Source: Ptychodera flava (taxonomy: Eukaryota; Hemichordata; Enteropneusta; Ptychoderidae). From it: a stretch of DNA of 64,000 nt. The stretch is from NCBI RefSeq assembly GCF_041260155.1, contig NC_091932.1:7251001-7315000 (forward strand), in the 5' to 3' direction. This document shows, one piece after another, positions 1-11,258 of this stretch (its first letter is position 1; every line of letters begins with the position of its first letter). Under the pieces are notes generated by a model, which was given only the letters and a program-made list of their open reading frames with translations, made no database searches and was not told where the DNA came from. A program made the translations under genes and the position numbers.

Positions 1-562
1 ACATGAAAAAATCGTAATAAAATGGCCGCCTGGCGGCCATATTGGATCGTATCACAAAACAAATTGACGTGCATATCTATGACATTGGTCAATGTCCTTG
101 TACCAACTCTGAATAAAATCGGTTGAAACATGCCTGAGTTATGGCTCTGTACATGAAAAAATCGTAATAAAATGGCCGCCTGGCGGCCATATTGGATCGT
201 ATCACAAAACAAATTGACGTGCATATCTATGACATTGGTCAATGTCCTTGTACCAACTTTGAATAAAATCGGTTGGAACATGCCTGAGTTATGGCTCTGT
301 ACATGACAAAATCGTAATAAAATGGCCGCCTGGCGGCCATATTGGATCGTATCACAAAACAAATTGACGTGCATCTGTATGACATATGAAGTAATCCTTG
401 TACCAAGTTTGAATGAAATCGCTCCAGGCATCTCAGAGATATCTGCGTGAACGGACGGACGGACGCACGCACGCACGCACGCACGCACGCACGGACACAC
501 GCACGCACGCACGGACATGACCAAACCTATAAGTCCCCCCGGACGGTGTCCGTGGGGACTAA
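1..562 (+). mobile_element. Z1 terminal-hairpin element, right-end part
   Basis: This is the right part of a short-repeat element, cut by the window start. Three units of exactly 150 bp (same phase at 21, 171 and 321) each hold the palindrome ATGGCCGCC-T-GGCGGCCAT followed by ATTGGATCG. The third unit diverges near 376 into a stretch ending in ATATCTGCGTGAACGGA, a GGAC/GCAC microsatellite, GGACATGACC and CCTATAAG. The end is a 27-nt hairpin (533-559) followed by CTAA. The same end recurs at 17458-17488 and, inverted, at 63451-63480. No protein is encoded; the open frames across it come from the repeats. It is probably non-autonomous, and its superfamily is not recognised. Confidence 0.75.
448..518. 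repeat. (GGAC/GCAC)n microsatellite inside Z1
   Basis: A four-base repeat of cggacgga and cgcacgca units lies just before GGACATGACC. Related runs lie at 17399-17441 and, inverted, at 63494-63546. It is a regular subterminal component of Z1, and it explains the Arg/Pro/Val/Cys-rich translations in this area. Confidence 0.85.
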
Positions 563-1724
563 TTAACCATACAGTTTCACTGCCACTTATATGAGAGGAT
601 GATTCTATGTCACGTACTACTTGATATGTGGAGACTGGTTTCTGTCATTTTTACACCGTGTATATACCATACAGAAGACTATCCTCTGAGGATCCATATA
701 CAAAGTCACCAAAAATTTAAGCACATTGAATTTCATTTTAAGCAATATTCAAGGTCTTTTTGAGTTTCAAACACCATTTTCCAGAGATCATTTTTATAAT
801 ATATAACCATGTACCATTTCACCAATATCATGTTTGATTATCTTGTCTTTGGAAACTTGAAGGCATGTTATCAATTTTCAAGGACTTTCCAGGAGAATTT
901 GAATTTGAAGTCTTTTCAAGAGCATATAGACTAGCTGTGCATTCAGATTTGCTGTTGACAACTTAGTACATGGAAGCGACAACATGGCTACTTCAATCAT
1001 TCCAACTTGCCGCTGAACTCAAAGAGATTACCATTTTGGAGTATTACCAGTTCCATACACTGTGCCTTCAGTCTGTGTTTGGTTTGGTATTAGCGGAGAC
1101 CCATAAAAGACTGAATTTTTAAGTCAATGATGAGATTGATCACACTCCAAATGATTTAAGTTGTTCAGCTCTACAAGCAGACATATCAACTACCTAGAGA
1201 TATATCATAATTCACACTGATTTGTGCCTTCAGATTTCTGCATAAAACAAATTCGTTGTATCTGTTTGACTCCCTATATACCCGTACAGAAGCACCTAAA
1301 CTGTGAATTCTAAAACATGCTTCTTTGTAGAGTCAGTTCTCATTTCCAGTTTTGAATAATGACGACTAAGTGAGGATATAGCAATTTTTATCATTCTTAA
1401 ATTTTGGACAGCCAACCACACAGAATTGCTAACAAGGAAATAGGGCAACTGGTCACATTTGGTACTGCAAAACAACAAGTACTGAATTTTACTTTGGACA
1501 TTACAAACAAACAAATTTACATCTACACTGGACGATGCATGACCTCATCAGTTAGTCATAACTTGCCCAACAAAAACATGGCCTTTATAATGCATGCAGA
1601 GATTGATATTTTCAAGGTTATGTAGTTGCAATGTTGATGTTATTCATTCAATGTCTTTTGCATTTTCACTACATATCAAAAACCAATGTATTTTCTGTTT
1701 CCAAGTTGCATTAAAATTAATGTG
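563..1724. other. Unassigned AT-rich sequence
   Basis: No reading frame with recognisable protein character, no splice-bounded exon chain and no clear repeat was seen. It is probably intergenic or intronic. Confidence 0.5.
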
Positions 1725-2290
1725 AAATTTCAAACGCACTTTCAGAATTTTTTTGTATTGAAAACACAAAAGCACCGCCCTAAAGATTACATTATGAAAA
1801 TTCCAGCATTTTTTGAACCAACCTTACTGAAGTGAATCTCAGTACTAAGTTTCAAAGCGGTTTCAGAGATGAATGTTTTTTGACTAAAAACACAAAAAAT
1901 TACCCCAAAAGTGCAAATATGGAAATTTAACGACAATTTGAACAACATGATTTAAGTCACCCCAATCAACATGCATACCAAATTTCAAACCACTCAAACA
2001 GGCACTTTCAGGGAAGACTTTCTGACCAAAATTGCCCCAAAAATATAAATATACAAATCCACTATGATTTAAACAAACCTGACTGGGGTCACCCCTAGCA
2101 ACGTACATACCAAATTTCAAAGCATTCTGATGTGCAATATCTGAGAAAATATTTTGTTTTACAACAAAATACATAAATTGCCCAGAAAATATAAATATGC
2201 AAAATTTGTCACAATTTGAAGATATCTAATGACTTGATTTCTCCCTTGCAACTTGCTTACCAAATATCAGAGCAATGGGATAGTCTCATG
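1725..2290. repeat. Degenerate tandem repeat of about 126 bp
   Basis: Four to five diverged units share the phrases ACCAAATTTCAAA, GACNAAAA and CCCCAAAA.TATAAATAT, spaced at about 125 bp. Because the spacing is near 42 codons, the minus strand gives a 96-residue repetitive translation with LKFGM and WGNF phrases. That translation comes from the repeat and is not evidence for a gene. Confidence 0.6.
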
Positions 2291-5200
2291 GCACATTGTC
2301 ACAAAAATGAATCAACTACCAGTATAAGGACGGACAATACCATACCCGGTACATGTACCGATATCTGTCACTGATTTTCTATGTACACCCTTTTCTCAGG
2401 GTTTCTCTCATTAAGCCTCCTCTACCATTCCCATACATGGTTTCCTATCCAGCTAGGGAGCTTTAGTCTCATGACTTTGTACATTCATCTAGGAAACCCT
2501 CTCACTTTTCAACACCAGCATAAAATCAATTACTTCCTTGTGTTGTTATATTTGCTGAGATTTCCAACGTTAGATTTTTCATTTTTTAGTATACTTCCAT
2601 ATCTTGTTTATATTTTTGTCTTATCTCCCTGTATTTGTGGTTCCTTTAGTCTCTGTTGCCCAGACTATTCTGTAGGGCTTTCATTCGGCCACTGCAACCC
2701 AACAGTGCAACACAGAGCAACTGATCTATGATGTTATTGTTGTGTTTTGAGACAAAGTCACAGAAAATATAACTTCAACATGTGCAAGGTGATGTAGAAG
2801 TTGCTTTGAAGACCCAAGTTAGTAATAAGTGTGAACTATGACTTTAATACCCTGGATCAGTTGTATCGTACTTGGTCATACACTGACCCAAGGCATAAAA
2901 GTCATTGTTCACAGTCCTGGGGAGGAACTTGAAAGTCAGTTATACATAACATTGAAGCTACATATTGCCTTGACTTTGTCAAAAACATAATTACATCATA
3001 GATCAGTTGCTCCCTGGATGTATTACTCTTGTTTGTGATGTAACCTTCTTGTTCAGAGATTTTTGAATGGGATTTCCTTGACTCCACAAAGGTGTCAGGT
3101 TGTGAGCCCCGCCGAGCAGTCTGGGTATCCAAGACTACAGTTCCTGTGACACTTTGATTACATGTCACTCTATTCTTTTTACTGGCTTCTTTGTATGATC
3201 AATGTTAAGACTGTCCTTTTTCATTTTCACAGTTTACCATTTTTATGTCATTCATTTTGAAATTAGTTTTTACCCTCATGAAGCAAATCTATGAGTTGCA
3301 AAAATGATGGTACAATAAAGATTATTGCAGGAATTGATTTTGGATCTAAACCTTAAGTTGACTAAAACTCATTTTTGAGGACTTCTGAAGATGTAGTTTG
3401 TGTCTGAACATCTTGAAATTGAACTTTGTGAACAGATATGCAAAGTTTTCTGTCACATCTTACATACAATTTGTTTATTGTGTACTTTGAATAGTGGCCA
3501 TTACAACAATTTCTCTGAACATGAATGCAAATAATGTCACCAGAATCAATCATGCTCAGAGGAGCAGAGAGAAAACAAAAAAATTGTCATCTCATCAACC
3601 TTCTAAAAAACTCCCCTTCTTCCAAAGAGTGTGGCCTTCAGATCATGATATTGACTTTGCCATCTCAAAGACCACTGCCTCTGTTTCATGATTACATGGT
3701 ACTGTATTTTTACACAACATGAAGGTAACTTCAGATACAAGATACAGAAACAAGTTTGTGATATCCAACCAATGAGGAATAATAAATGAAGAAATGCTAT
3801 TCATCTTCATCTAAATACTGCAAATTAGATAAAGCATGGCAGTATTATGGAGATCCAAGCCGGCAAAATTTTGCAATCTTACCTCTCACAGGTTTTCCAG
3901 ACATCTCTATCATAAGAGAAACAGTCAACATCACTTGATAAGGCTGAAGCAGAGCAGGACAGCCAAAGTCTTCAAAGGAAATTCTCCACCAACAAGGAAT
4001 CTAGAATACTGAGCAAAGGGAAAAAAATCTTCATATAACATTGTAAAAAACAATACAAATAAATCTGCAGTTCAAATCTGTTGTTAAATGAAAGAAGATT
4101 TAAATTCGATGTCTTCCATGCATAAAACAACAAGTTCATTGCCATTACATGTATATATGTTAGAAATGATTCTAGCCAGTGTATACGGATGTGAACTTTG
4201 GTGATTTTTCAGACACTGCAATAGGCCTTGTAGACTGTACTGGACTCAGCTCTGTGCACACATCCAATGGGGTACAACAATTTTGCTTAGGGTGACTAGA
4301 GGAGTTGCTATAAATCCATATATTGTATTTGAGCATAAGCTCTACAGAGTATTATATGAAATATAGGATTAGTATTATGAAAGTACATGAAAATTACAAA
4401 AAAATCAACTACCGGTAGTTGAAATGAACAGTTCTGTATTCATGAACTAAATTAAAATCACTTTGCTACACTTGTACACAGTTGCATAAAATTCTCAGGG
4501 AAGACCACATGACTCAAAAGTTATGTACGTTTCATTTGGTTTGAACACTTACAACAAACCGTAAACTGCCTTCAAGCATTGCCAGACAGCCGATATATTT
4601 CCATGTACACCATGCACATGCCACATCATCATTTAGAAAAGGTAAGCGTGTCTGTTAACATGCAACTTAGCATGAAAATTTTGCTGTTTCAAATAGGAAA
4701 CTTTGAACACTTGATAAAAACCTGCTTACCTAAGACTAGCCACAAATTTTCCAGGGTACATATATGTATAACAAATTTCTACATGCTTTGCAGAAACTTT
4801 TTCTGTGACCATGTAGTCCAAGGAATAGAAAACGTGTACAGTACCTGACATTTGCCATGAAAGTTGTCAAGAAACTGAACTGCTTGAATCAGATCTGAAC
4901 TATAGAGGGAGAATACTCATTTGAATTTTCCATCCAACACCTGTGCACAAACTGTCCACCTCAAGGTACAGTTGAAACATATGCACCTGCCCTGCTGTGA
5001 GCTGTGAAAAATTACCAATCAGGTTGGAAATTTATAAAGGTTTGCATTCAGTCTGGTGTTGTGTCACTGTAGCAACGTTTCCAGGTCAATACTGCATTTA
5101 GCTGGCAATGCCAGGAAATGCTAGCATTACTGATTTCATTACCATTCCACAAAATTGATCAGATAAGGATTATCCCCAGGGACCTTCATAACAAAACAAT

Positions 5201-5652
5201 CAGACAGGTGGTTGTATTTCTGCTCTCTCACTAAGCTTTCAACAAGAGGGCAAGTTTTAACCAAGGCAAATAATTCATGAATCACACGCCAATTTTTCTG
5301 AAAGCTTTTCTCTAAAATGAAGGACATCAACCTCTCTTGATGGTAAAAATATCACTGAGTTCCAAGATTGCTTGTAAGCATACTAAAGAATGTACCTATA
5401 CATGTAACTATGTGCTACCTTGAAGTTGATTCATTGTAACAATATTGTAAAATTCAATAATTAAATGTTTCAGATACAAAACACTTTTCAAGAGTACAGA
5501 AACTCACTCAGCTTTAGGGTGTAACTATCTGATATTATGATCTATGTAACACCATCTGTTCAACTACCTCCCAATCATAGATGTACATATCTTTTTGCTA
5601 ACAACTAATTTCAACTAAGTTTGCTTCCATGTTAATGCAACAAATAAAAAAT
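2291..5652. other. Unassigned sequence left of the nested cluster
   Basis: Only short AT-rich reading frames without family resemblance occur here. Nothing that could be called a gene, RNA or mobile element was recognised. An intron or intergenic DNA is the most likely content. Confidence 0.5.
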
Positions 5653-5876
5653 AGCGTCAATGACACTGTAGCTCCCATCCTGGACTATTTAGTGTTTGTT
5701 CTCTGGTCAGATATTTGAACATGTGTGAAAGGGATAAGTGCATGAAGTGAAAATACTTAAATGAAATGTACTGGAGACAGTAAAATATATTTAATGTAAT
5801 TATTCAGAATACAAAATGGAAAAAATACAGAATTAGATATATCGAATACTGTGATACAACCATTAACTCAACAAGT

Positions 5877-7936
5877 CATTTACAATGACATAGTCCCCAC
5901 TTGTAATAGGAGTATTAGTCTTGATGGGGCAGAAAATGTGGTCATTAAGAAGTATCACTGGAGTGTATATGTTGAGATCTATGGGCACATAGGTCTATGT
6001 CGTTGTTCCCAATTTGAAACACATGAGGCATGTCTAAGTTATGGTTCTAAATCGGGAAAAAAGATCAGACCTCTAGCAGTATTGGCCAGCCAAGAAATAC
6101 ATATGCGCATTATAAATGAGGTACAAGATGTGACATCTTAAGGTCTAATATCCTATCAAAATTGCAGGGTATAGAACTTGTGGTTACTGAAATATGCATA
6201 TATATGTATAATCAAGGTCAAAGGTCATCGAGGTCACATGACATTTTGAAAAAAAAAATTTATTGCTAATTAATCCCTATATGCCAAAAAATCAGATCTC
6301 TAGCTCTATTCTCTTGCCCAGAATTAGATGTGTACATAATTAATGAGGTAAAGCGTGTGTTGTCATAAGGTCTCCCATCCTACTAGATACAAAGGACATA
6401 GCACTTGTGGTTACTTATTTATTGACATAAACATATATTTTAGGTAAAAGGTCATCGAAATCACATGACATTTGGTCAAAAAATTTCTCTCCTATAGTTA
6501 TCCCTATATACCAAAAATCAGACATCCAGCTCTATTGGCTCGCTCAGAATGAGATATGCACATAATTATTGAGGTACAGTATGTGGCGTCATAAGGTGTC
6601 CAATCATACCAAACATGAAGGGTGTAGCACTTGTGGTTACCGAGTTATGGAAAAATATGTATATTTGAGGTCAAAGGTCACCGAGGTCACGTGACATTTT
6701 GTCAAAAAAATTGTTTTGTTAAGTTATCCCTATATACCAAAAATCAGACCTCTAGCTCTATTGGCTCGCTCAAAATTAGATATGTGCATAATTAATGAGG
6801 TACAATATGTGGCGTCATAAGCTGTCCTACCATACCATACATGAAGGGAGTAGCACTTGTGGTTACTGAGTTATGGACAAATATGTATATTTGAGGTCAA
6901 AGGTCACCGAGGTCACGTGACATTTTGTCAAAAAATTTGTATTGCTAAGTTATCCTATATACCAAAAATCAGACCTCTAGCTCTATTGGCTCGCTCAAAA
7001 TTAGATATGCACATAAGTAATGAGGTACAATATGTGGCGTCATAAGGTGTCCCATCATACCATACATGAAGGCTGTAGCACTTGTGGTTACTGAGTTATG
7101 GACAAATATGTACATTTGAGGTCAAACGTCACCGAGGTCACGTGACATTTTGTCAAAAAATTGTTTTGCTAAGTTATCCCTATATACCAAAAATCAGACC
7201 TCTAGCTCTATTGGCTCGCTCAAAATTAGATATGTGCATAATTAATGAGGTACAATATGTGGCGTCATAAGCTGTCCTATCATACCATACATGAAGGGTG
7301 TAGCACTTGTGGTTACTGAGTTATGGACAAATATGTATATTTGAGGTCAAACGTCACCGAGGTCACGTGACATTTTGTCAAAAAAATTGTTTTGCTAAGT
7401 TATCCCTATATACCAAAAATCAGACCTCTAGCTCTATTGGCTCGCTCAAAATTAGATATGCGCATAATTAATGAGGTACAATTTGTGGCGCGTCATAAGC
7501 TGTCCCATCATACCATACATGAAGGGTGTAGCACTTGTGGTTACTGAGTTATGGACAAATATGTATATTTGAGGTCAAAGGTCACCGAGGTCACATGACA
7601 TTTTGTCAAAAAAATTGTTTTGCTAAGTTATCCCTATATACCAAAAATCAGACCTCTAGCTCTATTGGCTCGCTCAAAATTAGATATGTGCATAATTAAT
7701 GAGGTACAATTTGTGGCGTCATAAGCTGTCCCATCATACCATATATGAAGGGTGGTAGCACTTGTGGTTACTGAGTTATGGACAAATATGTATATTTGAG
7801 ATCAAAGGTCATCAAGGTCACATGACATTTTGTCAAATATCCGAGATATCTGCGTGAACGGATGGACTCACGGATGGACGAACAGACGGACATGACCCAA
7901 TCTATAAGCTCACTGGACTTCATCCGTGGGGACTAA
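5877..7936 (+). mobile_element. Z1 element nested in Z2 copy 1
   Basis: The left end is TAGTCCCCACTTGTAAT at 5891, preceded by a small stem GTCAT-N5-ATGAC at 5880-5894 or just before. The right end is CATCCGTGGGGACTAA near 7921-7936. The interior is almost entirely an array of the ~226-bp unit, followed by ATATCTGCGTGAACGGATGG and GGACATGACC. Because copy 2 of Z2 carries the same Z1 at the same position, this insertion is older than the Z2 duplication. Confidence 0.7.
6040..7845 (+). repeat. Tandem array of ~226-bp unit (about 8 copies)
   Basis: Units recur every 225-230 bp with the phrases CAAAAATCAGACCTCTAGCTC, ATTAATGAGGTACAATATG, TGTGGTTACTGAGTTATGG and GAGGTCAAAGGTCACCGAGG. The first two units are more diverged than the last six. 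Most units contain AGGTCAAAGGTCA followed within about 6 bp by GTCACGTGAC or a variant. It encodes nothing; two 62-residue translations in it are repeats of each other. Confidence 0.85.
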
Positions 7937-8002
7937 AAATTGTGTCACTGCATCCTTTTTGCAATATGAATACGATGAGAAACTAAATTTTTATTTTGTG
8001 GC

Positions 8003-8053
8003 CTTATACATGGGAGTCTATGGAGATCTGCCTTATACATGGGAGTCTATGGA
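8003..8053 (+). repeat. Two-copy 26-bp motif
   Basis: GGCCTTATACATGGGAGTCTATGG occurs twice with a short spacer. The same pair is at about 16485-16537. In the opposite orientation the motif is expanded to about 12 copies at 63690-64000. It may be the seed of that minisatellite. Confidence 0.75.
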
Positions 8054-8481
8054 CGTGTAAACTAAAAATATGCAAATTTACCCGATCCCACGATTTGCCC
8101 AAATTTGGGAAAGGTCACTCCTATGCACTTCCATACCAAGTTTCAAATCAATCGGACTTGTGGTTTCAGAGCAGGAGATTTTTGACCAAAATGGGAGAAA
8201 ATTACAAAAAAATTCATGAAAAATAGCAAGTCCAAGATACTGACCCAAGATGCGCACAATCATTTCATGTCAGCCCAAAGTACTTACATGCTAATTTTTC
8301 ATGTAATCTGCTCAGTGGTTATTGAGTTTTTTCAATTTTGACTGTTTTTACATTTTTTCACTTAATTTGCATATTTTTGGCAATGACAACTTCATTTGAA
8401 CAAAACCTCATCTACAGCCCATCATCCATGTACACACCAAATATCAAGATGAAATGTACAGCGGTTTTGGAGTTTTTGATG

Positions 8482-8552
8482 TTGACGGACAGACATACAG
8501 ACATACAGACATACAGACGTACAGACATACAGACATACAGACATACAGACAT
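8482..8552 (+). repeat. (ACAGACAT)n microsatellite
   Basis: About eight copies of an 8-bp unit, one with a CGTACAGA variant, lie just inside the right end of Z2. The matching run in copy 2 is at 16968-17046. Confidence 0.9.
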
Positions 8553-9144
8553 TTTCCTAGCCTATAAGTAGGGAGTACAGTGAAAAATAGGACTATATGA
8601 TATCAATATTTCAAAATTAGAAAGACATTAAACTATTCAAAAGAAACAAAACAAAAAAAAAATTATCGAAATCGGTCAAGCCGTTCTCCAGATAGCATCA
8701 TTTAAAAAGTCCGAAATTTACTCATTTTTGGTCAAAATCCTGCAAAAATTGTGAAAATTGACATTTTTCCACAGTTTGGGACAGTAATTTCTGAAAACTA
8801 AACATACCTGCTCAATTATTTCAAATATTATGAAAGAACTTTGTGTAGTCATACCAAAATAAAAGGAGTTATGAGAAAATGTGAAATTATATTTTCATAG
8901 CTGGCTCCCAAATATGCAAAATATTTTGTCTGACTTAGAAATTTTGGGCGTGGCACCGTGGTAAAATATGAAATTTCGCAAAGTTTAACAAGTCCTCATT
9001 TCACTACATTTTCTTTCATTTTCATGAAAATTTCAGAAAATATTAACATTTGTCCATAGAATGAAAAAGTATGACATTTTCAGTGATTTAGTAAAAATAT
9101 AATTTTTTGCACAAGATCAAAAATCATAAAAACTTCATTTTTTC

Positions 9145-9185
9145 AAAATCCAATATGGCCGCCGGAGGCGGCCATATTGGATTTT
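9145..9185. repeat. Perfect 19-bp palindrome with 3-nt loop
   Basis: AAAATCCAATATGGCCGCC, then GGA, then its exact reverse complement. It lies 577 bp inside the left end of the transposon. The opposite end (19441-19456) carries GGCGGCCATATTGGATT close to its terminus, so the motif may be a subterminal recognition site. Confidence 0.9.
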
Positions 9186-9620
9186 CAAGAGGTTTTAACA
9201 TGTATGTATTTTCAATTGTTACGTTAGTTTAATTACTCTGTTATCTCCAGCGTCGTTAAATTTAAGTCTTTAAGTACAAGGAAACAATTTCAGGCAATTT
9301 GCAGTGATAATTAAGTATTTAAGTTATTATTTATTATTAGAAATTAACTTTCATGAGATTGGAAACTGTAGGCTATCTTTGCCTTTTCCTGGCGGTCTTT
9401 GACTACTTTTGAAAGGTGACAGCAGCATAAGAAGAACAGCAAACACTCAGAGTGGGTAGAGATGTCATCCATCTCTGCATCAGTTCTGTCTAATCAGATA
9501 TCATATTGTCACCTTATTGTTCTGTAACATTATATGCATTCTAAGCACAACAATCACACAAGCTAGCTATCCACCAGTTCAAGAAATATGTATCATAGTT
9601 GTCTCATAAATGACATTTTT

Positions 9621-9626
9621 TTTATT
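9621..9626 (-). terminator. AATAAA polyadenylation signal
   Basis: The minus strand reads AATAAA about 20 nt after the stop codon of the C-terminal segment at 9646. This is a suitable distance for a eukaryotic polyadenylation signal. Confidence 0.5.
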
Positions 9627-9645
9627 TCCAATCAACGATGAACGT

Positions 9646-10134
9646 TTAGACAAAATATCTCTGTCTGAAACAGTTATACAAATAATCTATATCTTCTACA
9701 TTCACAACTTTCCATGCTCTTAACAATGAATCTTTTGGAATGATTGTTATTTTTTTCAAAATAAATTTAACATCAACACATTCTCTATCCTGGCGTAAAG
9801 GCCACTGAAACGTGTTATTTCGTCTTTGGAGAAATTTTACATCAACAGCATTATGCTCATTATCAACTCCAAGAATTTCACCAGCAAACCACTGTTCCTC
9901 GTATGCCACAGCAACATACATACCAAGTTTAACATGACATTCCCCAAAACATAAATTATCATCCTTCCTTCCCCTCTTTCTTCTCTGTACATTCTGACTG
10001 GTAGCTTTTCTTTTCCTTAGATTTTCATTTATTTCTTTGACATTTTGCGGCATTTCTCCATTTTGTGCCCTTACTATTAATTTAAGATTATCAGTTAGCT
10101 GTTGAACAGACAGCTTTACTTTGTTCTTTGCCAT
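9646..10134 (-). CDS. C-terminal SH3/Tudor-like segment (162 aa)
   Basis: After a basic stretch (NENLRKRKATSQ, RRKRGRKDD), residues about 65-130 read CHVKLGMYVAVAYEEQWFAG, EILGVDNEHNAVDVKFL and FQWPLRQDRECVDVKFILKK. The pattern of short hydrophobic strands with YVAVxYxxxWFxGxI is like small beta-barrel domains of the SH3 or Tudor kind. It ends 20 nt before AATAAA (9621-9626, minus). It is intact over its own length, so this end of the gene has decayed least. Confidence 0.45.
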   Translation of the reverse strand: MAKNKVKLSVQQLTDNLKLIVRAQNGEMPQNVKEINENLRKRKATSQNVQRRKRGRKDDNLCFGECHVKLGMYVAVAYEEQWFAGEILGVDNEHNAVDVKFLQRRNNTFQWPLRQDRECVDVKFILKKITIIPKDSLLRAWKVVNVEDIDYLYNCFRQRYFV

Positions 10135-10766
10135 TTTGTCAAGTTTTTGTGTGGTAAATTTGACTGCAGGAAAATGGTTCTGTATTTAATTTGATCTTTG
10201 ATTGCACACATTTTTTGAGGTTGAGACAAATATTGCAATTTACTGTCAATCTCGCTTTCTGTTTCCCACACACCCCATTTAGTTTTAATCCTGTGTTCAA
10301 GTTGTTCTTTTCTGTGCAACTTTCTTTGTGATTGTTCATGTTTTTTTGTCATTCTTTCCCTCTGTAATTCAGTCTTTCTGTTTAAGTGTCTGACTATGAA
10401 CATGTTCTCTCCGTTTTCTTTCAGGTGCAGATTCCGTGCAATTTTCATGTACTTTTGTTTAATATCTTTACCAAGTTTATTTAGATAGGATGAAGTATTA
10501 TTTCGACTGTAACAGATACAACCTGCTTTTGATAATCTGCTTTTTTGAGGTGCCTTATTAATCTGTCTAACCAAATCAGAAAAATCTGTTTCAGATCTCA
10601 TGTTTGTCAAAGGTGCATTAGCCACCTCTTGTTGTACATTTACAGTTGGTTGGATTTCAGAACCACCTGGCAGTTGATTACCCAGCTGTCTCTCAACAAC
10701 AGGCAACATAGATTTACACATACACTGTAGTGCAGCTTGTGTCAGTGCATCAAATTCAGGGGACAA
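10116..10766 (-). CDS. Lys/Arg-rich segment of the transposase-like protein (216 aa)
   Basis: It begins SPEFDALTQAALQCMCKS and contains RQLGNQLPGG near residue 28. A CxxC-like GCICYSR near residue 80 is followed by a long Lys/Arg/Glu/Gln-rich helical stretch with RHLNRKTELQRERMTKK. It overlaps the next segment by 19 nt in a different frame. The first Met is probably not a true start, because coding character continues upstream. Confidence 0.4.
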   Translation of the reverse strand: MSPEFDALTQAALQCMCKSMLPVVERQLGNQLPGGSEIQPTVNVQQEVANAPLTNMRSETDFSDLVRQINKAPQKSRLSKAGCICYSRNNTSSYLNKLGKDIKQKYMKIARNLHLKENGENMFIVRHLNRKTELQRERMTKKHEQSQRKLHRKEQLEHRIKTKWGVWETESEIDSKLQYLSQPQKMCAIKDQIKYRTIFLQSNLPHKNLTKWQRTK

Positions 10767-10937
10767 CTTTCAAAGAGTTTCACATAAATTTCATCTTTTG
10801 TTACAGTACTACCTGATATGTATGTTCTTTGATTCAACAATGGTGTGGCATCCAAGGCATTATCAGCAAGACAAGTTTTAAGTTCCAGCCAATGACATTC
10901 ATGTCATAGTAATTGATGTTGCTTTCAAGTAAACGCA
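10767..10937 (-). pseudogene. Broken link between core and C-terminal segments
   Basis: Reading the minus strand across this gap needs frame changes. Pieces such as MRLLESNINYYDMNV, then a slip, then LADNALDATPLLNQ and YISGSTVTKDEIY, join the 106-residue segment to the segment at 10766. The continuity argues for small indels in one original reading frame and against separate genes. Confidence 0.35.
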
Positions 10938-11258
10938 TCACTGGACCAGTAATGAGTTAGAAATTATACCAAGGGCCCTGCATTCAGCAGTAATAACTGG
11001 TTCATCAATGACTGCTTGAACACGACTGATTAACTTGTTTGTAGAGTCACACCTCCCTGAGTGAAGAAAATCCGATATGTGGTTTTTATGATAATATACT
11101 GCACCCCCCTGATAAAATGCTACATTAAATCTATGATGTTCAAATTTGATCAAATGATTCCTTTCATTTACAACATCTTCTAGGTATGGCCAAAAGTCTG
11201 TATAAACTGCAGATTTCTGACAGCCTTGCTCAGTGAAACCCTTGCCTGCCTGATACAA
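10938..11258 (-). CDS. Continuation of transposase-like core (106 aa, fragment)
   Basis: It overlaps the end of the 576-residue segment in another frame and continues it after a slip near 11258-11290. It contains HHRFNVAFYQGGAVYYHKN, ISDFLHSG and VIDEPVITAECRALGIISN. I recall a similar R-x-N-R-F-N...L-F...G...Y-H pattern at this place in related invertebrate hypothetical proteins. The late acidic residue of a DDE triad might lie here (Glu in IDEP or AEC), which is untested. Confidence 0.45.
   Translation of the reverse strand: MYQAGKGFTEQGCQKSAVYTDFWPYLEDVVNERNHLIKFEHHRFNVAFYQGGAVYYHKNHISDFLHSGRCDSTNKLISRVQAVIDEPVITAECRALGIISNSLLVQ

Larger units (their letters stand above)
5653..8567 (+). 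mobile_element. Z2 terminal-hairpin element, copy 1 (left segment, split)
   Basis: This copy starts with AGCGTCAATGACACTG then TAGCTCCCAT (5669-5678). It runs through a nested Z1 copy, a two-copy 26-bp motif and an (ACAGACAT)n run. It breaks at TATAA (8563-8567), where the 10.9-kb transposon is inserted. Its last 44 bases resume at 19476 and end in ATGGGAGCTA. Copy 2 (13813-17106) is closely similar over its whole length and is uninterrupted at the matching point. TAGCTCCCAT and ATGGGAGCTA form inverted ends. No coding capacity was seen. Confidence 0.75.

Noticed and set aside
1..562. Helitron identity for Z1/Z2 because of hairpin plus CTAA
   Set aside because: The left ends are inverted copies of the right ends, no TC start is visible and no Rep/helicase gene is present. 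Kept only as an alternative.
2381..2731. 116-residue plus-strand hydrophobic frame
   Set aside because: Its Leu/Phe/Ser/Tyr-rich content reflects pyrimidine-rich DNA. No domain, no neighbouring exon and no conserved pattern.
6040..7845. Regular repeats that might suggest a CRISPR array
   Set aside because: Units of 226 bp are contiguous with no short repeat and unique spacer pattern, and the DNA is eukaryotic.
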